From positions 1-9,962 of the forward strand of contig CAZSOQ010000198.1 in NCBI GenBank assembly GCA_964608495.1: a DNA stretch of 9,962 nt, written 5' to 3'. A program made the translations under genes and the position numbers. How positions within the stretch are numbered: the first letter of the stretch is position 1; each line of letters starts with the position of its first letter. Source of the stretch: JAKORR01 sp964608495 (GTDB lineage Bacteria; Armatimonadota; Zipacnadia; Zipacnadales; FEN-943). Positions 1 to 6,015 of this stretch are shown here, one piece after another. Under the pieces are notes generated by a model that had not been told where the DNA came from, searched no databases, and worked only from the letters and a program-made list of their open reading frames with translations.

Positions 1-111
1 GTCTGGGGCTTCGTTCATCGCTGATCGCTCCTGTTGCTGCGCGCCGGCCGGCGCGGCGATGAGCAAGACCACCGCGACGGCGAGCCACAGGCTACTGAAA
101 AGCCCTGTCAT
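1..111 (-). CDS. Secreted protein, N-terminal fragment (cut by window edge)
   Basis: Reading the minus strand from the ATG at 109-111 gives 37 codons that stay open to the left edge. The product starts MTGLFSSLWL, continues with a hydrophobic stretch of Ala, Val, Leu and Ile, and ends that stretch in PAGAQQQ. This is a textbook Sec signal peptide with a likely AXA cleavage after residue 24 (AGA | QQQ). An AGGAG Shine-Dalgarno at 119-123 lies 7 bases before the ATG, which supports the start. The mature part (13 residues visible) is too short to assign a family. It lies 92 bp downstream of the nucleotidyltransferase gene on the same strand and could be co-transcribed with it, but the distance leaves this open. 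The surrounding secreted glycosidases make another exported enzyme or binding protein plausible; that is inference only. Confidence 0.7.
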   Translation of the reverse strand, partial: MTGLFSSLWLAVAVVLLIAAPAGAQQQERSAMNEAPD

Positions 112-203
112 GCGCCTACTCCTGCCGGCGAAGGGCGGGCCCGCGCGTCAGGCCGAGCCTACTACGTCTCGCGCCCAGGCCACGAACCGGGCGGAGAGTC
201 TCC

Positions 204-830
204 TCAGCCAGAGACAGGCAGACCTTGGCTGACATAACGCTCCAGCCTGTAGAGGCTCGCGCCGTGGATCACGACGCCGTCGGCCAGGATGCCGCGCCAT
301 AGGTCCGGCGAGTCCGTCGCCCACCGGGGAAGGTCCTCGAGGGTCACGAAGAGCGGCTGCAGGCTCAGGCCCTGGCGCAGGCTCAACTCGACGGCCGCGG
401 CCCTGATCCGCTCGGCCGCGCCACCGCCTTTGAGCACCACCAGCAGGTCGGTGTCACTGCCGGGCTTGGCGTCACCTCTTGCCTGGCTGCCGAAGAGGAT
501 CAGGCTGACCAGGTCCTCGCCGCCGGCGCGCACCAACTCCCGCCATAGGCGACGGTCCACCCTCGCTTCGGCCACGAAGAGCGGCACCAACACATCGCGC
601 ACCAGCGGGTTGTCGTCGGCGATCCTGAAAAGCTTGACGGGCGCCTGGCTCTCCGCCTCCACCACACCCGCCTCCGCCAGGGCCTGGAGCGCGCGGTGCA
701 CGTTCACCACGCCCCTGCCCACGCGGCGGGCTATGTCACGTCCCGTGAACTGCTTGCGGTTCGTGCATAGGAGCCGGAGAACGGCCACCTTGGTGGGGGT
801 GTCGAGGACGTTGTCCAGGCGTGTGAGCAT
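204..830 (-). CDS. Winged-helix / minimal nucleotidyltransferase fusion protein
   Basis: The 208-aa product has two parts. Residues ~8-72 look like a winged helix-turn-helix DNA-binding domain (TPTKVAVLRLL, a GRDIARRVG recognition region, then a wing ending VKLFRI). Residues ~85-190 carry the DNA polymerase beta-like nucleotidyltransferase (MNT, NTP_transf_2) signature: GSQARGD at 114-120 and SDTDLLVV at 125-132, giving the Gly-Ser and Asp126-x-Asp128 metal-binding pair. The third acidic residue usually expected on the following strand is not obvious: the strand reads LSLQPLFVT, with Gln where Asp is often found. Related MNT proteins act as antitoxins to HEPN toxins or transfer nucleotides to small molecules or proteins. 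Here the domain is fused to a DNA-binding domain and no HEPN gene is adjacent, so a self-regulating or stand-alone role is possible. The ATG at 828-830 follows an AGGTGG-type ribosome site. The operator-like repeats directly upstream suggest autoregulation. Substrate and function are unknown. Confidence 0.85.
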   Translation of the reverse strand: MLTRLDNVLDTPTKVAVLRLLCTNRKQFTGRDIARRVGRGVVNVHRALQALAEAGVVEAESQAPVKLFRIADDNPLVRDVLVPLFVAEARVDRRLWRELVRAGGEDLVSLILFGSQARGDAKPGSDTDLLVVLKGGGAAERIRAAAVELSLRQGLSLQPLFVTLEDLPRWATDSPDLWRGILADGVVIHGASLYRLERYVSQGLPVSG

Positions 831-840
831 AGGTCCACCT

Positions 841-876
841 GTTCCTGATAAGGAACATATGTACCTTATAACGAAC
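841..876. promoter_or_regulatory. Two tandem 16-bp palindromic sites, candidate operator
   Basis: On the plus strand GTTCCTGATAAGGAAC (841-856) and GTACCTTATAACGAAC (861-876) are separated by ATAT. Each is an imperfect palindrome (14/16 and 12/16 self-complementary). Read on the minus strand, the two sites match each other at 13 of 16 positions. The repeat period is 20 bp, about two helical turns, so two dimers would bind the same DNA face. An inner dyad is also visible: ATAAGG at 849-854 pairs with CCTTAT at 864-869 around ACATATGT. The stretch is conspicuously AT-rich in a GC-rich region. It lies just upstream of the winged-helix nucleotidyltransferase start and overlaps its candidate -10 box, as expected for an autorepressor site. 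Binding by that protein is inference. Confidence 0.65.
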
Positions 877-891
877 AGCGCCGCTCGTCAA
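865..891 (-). promoter_or_regulatory. Candidate sigma-70-type promoter of the nucleotidyltransferase gene
   Basis: On the minus strand TTGACG (886-891) is a 5/6 match to the -35 consensus and TATAAG (865-870) a 5/6 match to the -10 consensus. The spacing is 15 bp, shorter than the ideal 17. The -10 box lies inside the upstream operator palindrome, and the -35 box covers the TGA stop codon of the GH43-like gene (888-890). The nucleotidyltransferase gene therefore probably has its own promoter even though it follows the GH43-like gene on the same strand. Confidence 0.45.
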
Positions 892-1874
892 GCTCCCGGG
901 CCTACCTCCGCCCCCAGGCGCCACAGGCCGTCGGAGAACTCCAGGCGATACACCTTCACCCGCTCGCCGGGCGTCCTATTGGGGCGGTGGAAGCTGGTGT
1001 AGAAGGCCCCGTCGAAGCCCTGGAAGACGCAGTTATGCCCCCCGTCCCGGGCGATCACGGGCTCCTGGTACTGGGTATAGGGCCCCAGCAGGGCATCGGC
1101 CACGGCCACGCCGCAGCAGTAGCCGTCGCGCGGGTTGAAGCTCGACCAGAAGAGGTGGTACTTGCCCTCGTGCCGGACCATCATCGGGCCGTCTATGACG
1201 TGATTGGACCAGGACGCCTCCTGGCCGCGGAACAGCAGGTGGCGCTCGCCCACCAGGTGCGTGTAGTCCGGCGCGATGCGCTGAGCCCACATCTCCCCTA
1301 TCTTGCACTGCACCCACTCGTGCACGAAGATCAGCCACTCGCCGCCGCCGGCGTCGCGGAAGAGATGGCCGTCCAGACATTCCCATTCGGGCGGGGTCAG
1401 GGCCCTGTCGGAGAGGTTGCGGAAGGAGCCCATCGGCGCCTCGGCGACCGCCACGCCGGTGCCGCGGCGCGTGTTGTCGGTGTTGCCCGAGTAGAACAGG
1501 TAGAACCTGCCATCGCGCTCGCACAGCTCCGGCGCCCAGAACTGGTAGGCGGCCCAGGTGGGCGGGTCGTCGAACTGCAGGATCGGGCCCTGGGAGGTCC
1601 AGTGGATCAGGTCGGTCGAGGTGTAGCCCTCGAAGCCGCCGCCTTCCTTGCCCCAGGTATCGCCGGTGGTGCCGACCAGGTAGTAGGTGCCTTGGTACGG
1701 CATGATCCAGGGGTCGCGCATGTGGATGTCACTGGAAAGCACGGCGGTCTTGCCTCCCTCGGGGCCGGCGGGCGCCCGAAGCAGCCGTAAGGTCCCCGGC
1801 CAGAGCCACTCAGGCGGGGCCGCCAGGGCCCCCGTGGCCGCTGCCAGGGCCGGCAACAGGTGAGCAAGGCGCAT
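888..1874 (-). CDS. Secreted GH43-like glycosidase (five-bladed beta-propeller)
   Basis: The 328-aa product begins MRLAHLLPALAAATGALAAP, a signal peptide with likely cleavage after ALA, so the enzyme is exported. The rest matches the GH43 (arabinosidase/xylosidase/arabinanase) propeller. It has MRDPW at 52-56 with the presumed catalytic base Asp54, HWTSQGPIL at 91-99, WAPEL at 113-117 followed by GRFYLFYSG, Asp168 in LDGH as the possible pKa-modulating residue, and IDGP at 227-230 followed by KYHLFWSSF. Many GH43 enzymes have Glu in an EGP motif at the last site; here it is DGP, as I recall from some GH43 subfamilies, and Glu219 in GQEASW is an alternative acid. The ATG at 1872-1874 is chosen because it starts the signal peptide; an in-frame extension to 2105 is Arg/Pro-rich and not credible. 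The ribosome site (GGAGCGG) is rather far upstream. The gene is divergent from the GH-A glycosidase, suggesting they act together. Substrate (arabinan, xylan side chains or other) cannot be read from the sequence. Confidence 0.85.
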   Translation of the reverse strand: MRLAHLLPALAAATGALAAPPEWLWPGTLRLLRAPAGPEGGKTAVLSSDIHMRDPWIMPYQGTYYLVGTTGDTWGKEGGGFEGYTSTDLIHWTSQGPILQFDDPPTWAAYQFWAPELCERDGRFYLFYSGNTDNTRRGTGVAVAEAPMGSFRNLSDRALTPPEWECLDGHLFRDAGGGEWLIFVHEWVQCKIGEMWAQRIAPDYTHLVGERHLLFRGQEASWSNHVIDGPMMVRHEGKYHLFWSSFNPRDGYCCGVAVADALLGPYTQYQEPVIARDGGHNCVFQGFDGAFYTSFHRPNRTPGERVKVYRLEFSDGLWRLGAEVGPGA

Positions 1875-1910
1875 AGTCTCGATCCGCTCCCGGGCGTGGG
1901 GGCAGTGCTT

Positions 1911-1936
1911 GCCCTGGGGCAGTCCCTGCCCCGGGC
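1911..1936. repeat. GC-rich hairpin in the divergent intergenic region
   Basis: GCCCTGGGGCAG (1911-1922) and CTGCCCCGGGC (1926-1936) form an 11-bp stem with one bulged T and a 3-base loop. It lies 37 bp upstream of the GH43-like start, within the 249-bp region 1875-2123 between the two divergent glycosidase genes. It could fold in the 5' leader of the GH43-like mRNA. No run of T follows on either strand, so it is not a typical terminator. Apart from this hairpin, I see no clear -35/-10 pair or operator in 1875-2123, though both genes should have promoters there. Confidence 0.35.
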
Positions 1937-2106
1937 GTAGTTCGGCGCGGGGGCCGCGTTGACCTTGGCGCGCGGTGGCGGCGAGGGCGCCGCTACCGCC
2001 CCGATGGCGGGGCGCTCTCGGAAGAGCCAGCGGCAGGGCGTGGAGGCCTGGGCCGGCTGAGGGGCGAAGAGGCGATCCGCGGCAAGGTCGCCGATTGCGT
2101 ATCACA

Positions 2107-2115
2107 GGGAGGGGG
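2107..2115 (+). promoter_or_regulatory. Ribosome binding site deciding the GH-A glycosidase start
   Basis: A purine run GGGAGGGGG sits 8 bases before the ATG at 2124. An in-frame GTG at 2115 overlaps the run itself and would leave almost no spacing, so ATG 2124 is the better start and removes three residues from the longest reading. Confidence 0.6.
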
Positions 2116-2123
2116 TGTCAGGC

Positions 2124-4874
2124 ATGGCGGGACGGTCATGGTCGCTCGTGGGCAGCCGGATCTCCTTGGTCGCTCTGGCGCTGGTCTGCTCCTGTCGCGG
2201 AGTGCCCCAGCCAACAGCGGGCGTGCAGGAGTACGTGTGGTGGGAGGGCGAGGACCCGGTGGAGACCAACTTCCCGGCCCAGTCCTGGTTCTCCCCGTCC
2301 ACCTTCGAGGAGAACCGAGACCTGCTCTCCGGCGGCGATTGGCTGAGCAACAGTGGCGAGCGCACCGGCGAGGAGGCCTTCGCCCGGTATGAGATCGAGG
2401 TGCCCGCAAGCGGGGAGTACAGCTTCTGGACGCGCAAGTTCTGGAAACACGGGCCCTTCCGGTGGCGATTCGGGGACGGGGAATGGCGCGTCTGCGGCGC
2501 GGACATCTCCCTGGCGGACGACGCTTACCTGAAGGTGCACGTCGGCGCGAACTGGGTGTCGCTGGGTAAGGTGACCCTGGAGAAGGGTCCCCAGACCCTC
2601 GAGCTGCGGCTCCTGGCGAAGCCAGGCGAGCAGTTCACCGCGGCCTTCGACTGCTTCATCCTGACGCGCGGGGTCTTCGTGCCCAACGGTAGATACAAGC
2701 CGGGCGAGCGGTCGGGGCTGGCGGATGAGGGCTACTTCGCCTTCGAGCCCTCACCCGACGGCTTCAGCGACGATGCCGTGCTGGACCTGCGGTACCTCAA
2801 CGAGAAGCAGGCCGGGGAGAAGGGCTTTGTGCGGAGGGACGGGCGGAACTTCGTGCTGGGCAACGGGCAGCCGGTCCGGTTCTGGGCGACCAACGTGGGG
2901 CCGAACAACATCGGGCAGGACCGGGCCTCGATAGACTACCTGGCACGGGCCCTGGCCAAGCGCGGGGTCAACATGGTGCGCTGCCACGGGCCGATCTTCG
3001 ACGACTCGCAGGACCCGGCGGCGGTGAATCAGCAGCGCCTGGACGACCTCTTCTACCTGGTGGCGGCCCTGAAGCGCCAGGGCATCTACACCATGCTCAG
3101 CTTCTACTTCCCGCTGTGGTTTGACATCAAGCCCCACTACGGGATCCCGGGCTACGACACGACTGAGAACAAGCGGCCCTTCGCCCTGCTGTACTTCGAC
3201 GAGCGGATGCAGGAGATCCACAGGAGCTGGGCCAGGCAGATGCTGACGACGCCGAATCCGTACACGGGGGCGCCGCTGGGGAAGGACCCGGCGGTGGCGA
3301 TAGTCGAGATCATCAACGAGGACAGCTTCTTCTTCTGGACCTTCGCCAAGAGCAATGTCCCGCCGGTGCACTGGGCCCACCTGGAGAGACTCTTCGCGGC
3401 GTGGCTGGCCAAGCGCTACGGGTCGCTGGACAAGGCCTTCGCGGCCTGGGGCGCCGCGCGCCTGCCGGAGGATGCCGCGGGGCCTCAGGACGACTTCCCC
3501 GAGGGGCGGGCGGGCCTGTTCGAGGCGTGGCACATGACCGGCGACGGCCTGCAGAAGGCCGGCGGCCCGGGTAAGGTGAAGCGCATCGGCGACCAGGTGC
3601 GCTTTCTGACGGAATTGCAGCGCGGGTTCTACACGGCCTTTGTGAGCTACCTGAAGGAGGGTCTGGGCTGTGGGAACCTGGTGTCGCCCAGCAACTGGCA
3701 CGTGAGCGACGGGGTGATGCTGGACGCCCTCGAGCGCTACACCTACACGGCGGGCGACGTGATAGACCGCCACGGCTACTTCAGCAGCAAGCACGAAGGA
3801 GACGGCGCGGGGTACTCGGTGCGGGTCGGGCACAGCTTCGAGAGCCTGGCGGCGGTGACCGTGCCCGAGCGAATCCCCCTCCAGTTCCTCCAGATTGACG
3901 GTTACCCACACATCATCTCCGAGATCGGCTGGCCGAACCCCAACCGCTACCGTGCCGACTGCTGCTTCCTGGCCTCGGCTTACTGCTCGCTGCAGGGCGT
4001 GGACGGGATCTACTGGTTCGCCGTGGGCAGCAACTTCCTGGCCGACAAGAGCATGGCCAAGTTCGCGCTGAGCTGCCCGCTGGTGGCCGGGGCCTTCCCG
4101 GCGGCGGCGCTGCAGTACCGCACCGGGAAGGTGGCGGAAGGCCAGGACGTCGTGTACCAGATCCTCAGCCTGGAGGATCTGTACGCGATGAAGGGGTCGG
4201 GCGCCTCGACAGAGCAGGCCCTGGATGAGCTGCGCAAGAGGGACGTGCCGGAGGGCGGCGAGGCGATGGGCGAGGTGAACATGCTCGACCCGCTGACCTT
4301 CTATGTGGGGCAAGTGGTGCGGACCTTCGGCGACGACCCCAGCCAGTCCCGACAGCGCGACCTGACGGCGTATATTGACCGGAAGGCCAAGACGGTCAAG
4401 AGCGTGACCGGCGAGCTGCTCTGGGACTACGGCAGGGGCGTGGCGACGGTGGACACACCCCGGAGCCAGGGCGCGGCGGGCTTCCTCGCTAAGGCAGGGA
4501 AGATCGAGCTGGCGAACGTGGCCATTGAGTGCGGCAACGAGTTCGCGTCCGTGCTGGTGGTGGCGATGGATGACCTGCCTCTGGCCACGGCGAGGAGGAT
4601 ACTGATCCAGGTAGTCACCGATGAGCAGCCTTACGGGTTCAAGGCAGAGAACGGCACGATCACGGACCTGGGCGGCCCACCCTACCAGGTGAAGAAGATC
4701 CAGGCGCGCGTGACGCTGAGGCTGGAGGGCGCCGACAAGGCCCGGGCCATCGCGCTTGACGAGAATGGCTACGCGACGGACAGGAAGGTGGCCGTGAAGG
4801 GCGACGGCGTGCAGGCGCCGCTGGTGGTGGACCTGGCGGAGGATGCCATATACCAGGTGGTTGTGCGGGAGTAG
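2124..4874 (+). CDS. Exported clan GH-A glycoside hydrolase with N-terminal carbohydrate-binding-like module
   Basis: The product is 916 aa. Residues 8-24 are hydrophobic and end LVCSC, a near-lipobox with Cys22 or Cys24 as a possible lipid anchor. Residues ~37-185 (WWEGEDP, then SGEYSFWTRK and GPQTLELRL) look like a beta-sandwich of the CBM6/CBM35 type. Residues ~235-660 look like a TIM barrel: FVLGNGQPVRFWATNV at 243-258, a strand-helix region ending NMVRCHGP (283-290), IINED with Glu399 as presumed acid/base, and ISEIGWPNPN with Glu600 as presumed nucleophile. An Asn-Glu pair at the first site and Glu on a later strand is the clan GH-A pattern (GH5, GH42 and relatives). A further beta-rich region (~745-916) closes the protein. 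I cannot place it in a numbered GH family, and the substrate is unknown. It ends in TAG and converges with the URO-D-family gene 92 bp away. Confidence 0.85.
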   Translation: MAGRSWSLVGSRISLVALALVCSCRGVPQPTAGVQEYVWWEGEDPVETNFPAQSWFSPSTFEENRDLLSGGDWLSNSGERTGEEAFARYEIEVPASGEYSFWTRKFWKHGPFRWRFGDGEWRVCGADISLADDAYLKVHVGANWVSLGKVTLEKGPQTLELRLLAKPGEQFTAAFDCFILTRGVFVPNGRYKPGERSGLADEGYFAFEPSPDGFSDDAVLDLRYLNEKQAGEKGFVRRDGRNFVLGNGQPVRFWATNVGPNNIGQDRASIDYLARALAKRGVNMVRCHGPIFDDSQDPAAVNQQRLDDLFYLVAALKRQGIYTMLSFYFPLWFDIKPHYGIPGYDTTENKRPFALLYFDERMQEIHRSWARQMLTTPNPYTGAPLGKDPAVAIVEIINEDSFFFWTFAKSNVPPVHWAHLERLFAAWLAKRYGSLDKAFAAWGAARLPEDAAGPQDDFPEGRAGLFEAWHMTGDGLQKAGGPGKVKRIGDQVRFLTELQRGFYTAFVSYLKEGLGCGNLVSPSNWHVSDGVMLDALERYTYTAGDVIDRHGYFSSKHEGDGAGYSVRVGHSFESLAAVTVPERIPLQFLQIDGYPHIISEIGWPNPNRYRADCCFLASAYCSLQGVDGIYWFAVGSNFLADKSMAKFALSCPLVAGAFPAAALQYRTGKVAEGQDVVYQILSLEDLYAMKGSGASTEQALDELRKRDVPEGGEAMGEVNMLDPLTFYVGQVVRTFGDDPSQSRQRDLTAYIDRKAKTVKSVTGELLWDYGRGVATVDTPRSQGAAGFLAKAGKIELANVAIECGNEFASVLVVAMDDLPLATARRILIQVVTDEQPYGFKAENGTITDLGGPPYQVKKIQARVTLRLEGADKARAIALDENGYATDRKVAVKGDGVQAPLVVDLAEDAIYQVVVRE

Positions 4875-4925
4875 ATGGGGGCGGGAGGCCGAAGGGACGG
4901 CGGCGGTGGTGGCACGTGCTGTGGT

Positions 4926-4953
4926 CCGCTCCTATCCTCCCACAGGAGAGCGG
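4926..4953. terminator. Weak stem-loop between convergent genes
   Basis: CCGCTCCT (4926-4933) can pair with AGGAGAGCGG (4944-4953) with a 2-base bulge and a 10-base loop. It lies in the 92-bp gap between the convergent GH-A glycosidase and URO-D-family genes, where a terminator is expected. No T-run follows on either strand, so this is at best a weak or Rho-assisted end signal. Nothing else is recognisable in 4875-4966. Confidence 0.2.
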
Positions 4954-4966
4954 GCTCGGGGAAGGC

Positions 4967-5953
4967 TCAGCACGCTGCTTCCGTGTACTCGCGCAGCAGG
5001 CGCAGGTATAGCAGGTAGTCCTCCAGCGAGACCTCCGGCGGGGTCTGGTGGTCCACCGACGGGATGTAGCCCCCTGACCGCATGACCGGCAGGAGGCGCT
5101 CGAACTCCTGGCGGATTCGGGCCTCTCCCAGGTGCATCACCGTCTTGTCGAAAGCCCCGATCATGAGCAGGTCGCGGTGGTCGCGGCGCAACTGATTCAC
5201 GTCCACCCCCGCCATGCGCTCCAGCGGCAGGAAGCCGCGAACGCCCACGCGCTGCATCCAGGGCACCAGGGCCGTGATGTCGCCGTCGGTGTCCACCAAG
5301 GGCAGCGTGCCGCGTGCCTCAAGGGCCGGGACGATCTGCCGGTAGTAGGGGGCCACGAACTCCTCGAAGTGCTCCTCGGAGAGCATGGGGCCGTGGTTGT
5401 AGGACATGTCCTCGGCAAGGGTCATGAAATCGGGCACGCAGAAGGCGCAGAAGCGCTCCAGGCAGCGCAGGTTGTAGTCGAGCAGGTCGCGGTTGATCTC
5501 GTGCAGCAGCTCGGGCTCGTCGTAGAAGGAGTACAGGTGGCGCTCGATGCCCATCAGCGTGCGCGGGAACCAGAAGAATCCCTCGAGGGTGATCCAGACC
5601 ACCAGGTCACCGGCCCCCTGTTGCTCGCCCCAGGCTCCCGCCACCCGGGGATCGAACATGTCGTCCGGGTAGAGGAAGGGCCGGAGGTCGCGGTAGTCCC
5701 TGCCGCCGAGGAGCCCGGCGCCGTGGGACGCCGGGGCCGGCGCGCCCGGGCCTACTCCGCGCAGCCAGGCCTGCTGGAAGGGGTCCAGGCCGAAGTGGCA
5801 GCGGATCGCGAAGGCGTCGGTAAGGTCGGGCGGCAGGCCCTCCCGGTGCCAGCGGTTCACCGTCTGGTCCCACCAGGTCGCCCACTCGATGATGGGCAGG
5901 CGGTCCACAGGCTGGAAGGACATGACGCGCCGGAAACGCTCTCGATTGGTCAC
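4967..5953 (-). CDS. Uroporphyrinogen decarboxylase (URO-D)-family protein, probably not a heme enzyme
   Basis: The 328-aa product opens TNRERFRRVMSFQPVDRLP, the usual N-terminal pattern of URO-D superfamily TIM-barrel proteins, and ends with SGGYIPSVDHQTPPEVSLED (293-312), the family's C-terminal signature. Other recognisable parts are MTLAEDMSYNHGPMLSEEHF (177-196) and LVDTDGDI (219-226). This branch differs from heme-pathway HemE. Members include corrinoid methyltransferases (MtaA, CmuA) and many uncharacterised proteins that I associate with sugar-degradation loci. The His-x-Cys zinc motif of MtaA-type methyltransferases is not seen. It is likely the last gene of an operon with the aldehyde dehydrogenase (62-bp gap) and the dehydratase, so a role in carbohydrate or methyl-group metabolism is more likely than heme synthesis. 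The start is GTG at 5951-5953, supported by the ribosome site and by conservation of the residues before the first internal Met. Reaction unknown. Confidence 0.85.
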   Translation of the reverse strand: MTNRERFRRVMSFQPVDRLPIIEWATWWDQTVNRWHREGLPPDLTDAFAIRCHFGLDPFQQAWLRGVGPGAPAPASHGAGLLGGRDYRDLRPFLYPDDMFDPRVAGAWGEQQGAGDLVVWITLEGFFWFPRTLMGIERHLYSFYDEPELLHEINRDLLDYNLRCLERFCAFCVPDFMTLAEDMSYNHGPMLSEEHFEEFVAPYYRQIVPALEARGTLPLVDTDGDITALVPWMQRVGVRGFLPLERMAGVDVNQLRRDHRDLLMIGAFDKTVMHLGEARIRQEFERLLPVMRSGGYIPSVDHQTPPEVSLEDYLLYLRLLREYTEAAC

Positions 5954-5961
5954 GGCAGGCT

Positions 5962-5967
5962 CTCCCT
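5962..5967 (-). promoter_or_regulatory. Ribosome binding site supporting a GTG start
   Basis: Minus-strand AGGGAG lies 8 bases before the GTG at 5951-5953. The first ATG in the frame is ten codons further in and would delete the conserved RERFRRV segment, so the GTG is the start. Confidence 0.6.
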
Positions 5968-6015
5968 GGGTGCCGGGTAGGCGGCTTGGGGGACACGCGC
6001 GGGGTCAGGCGCCGC

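Noticed and set aside
204..830. A classical HEPN/MNT toxin-antitoxin pair
   Set aside because: No HEPN-like small gene is adjacent on either side; the neighbours are a signal-peptide protein and a GH43-like enzyme.
289..1002. 237-codon plus-strand open frame opposite the nucleotidyltransferase gene and the end of the GH43-like gene
   Set aside because: Ser/Arg/Thr-rich low-complexity translation running through the promoter and operator region; the opposite-strand genes have clear domains.
1978..2025. GC-rich inverted segments (CGCCCC near GGGGCG) as a terminator
   Set aside because: Arms are short, composition is nearly all G and C, and no T-run follows; such pairs are expected by chance here.
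1875..2105. N-terminal extension of the GH43-like protein to an upstream in-frame start
   Set aside because: The extension is Arg/Pro/Gly-rich and would place a clear signal peptide in the middle of the protein.
2751..4313. 520-codon minus-strand open frame inside the GH-A glycosidase
   Set aside because: It is an in-register antisense shadow of the same kind, Val/His/Arg-rich and without motifs, opposite a gene with clear catalytic motifs.
5132..5980. 282-codon plus-strand open frame opposite the URO-D-family gene
   Set aside because: It is an in-register antisense shadow with no ribosome site or recognisable domain.
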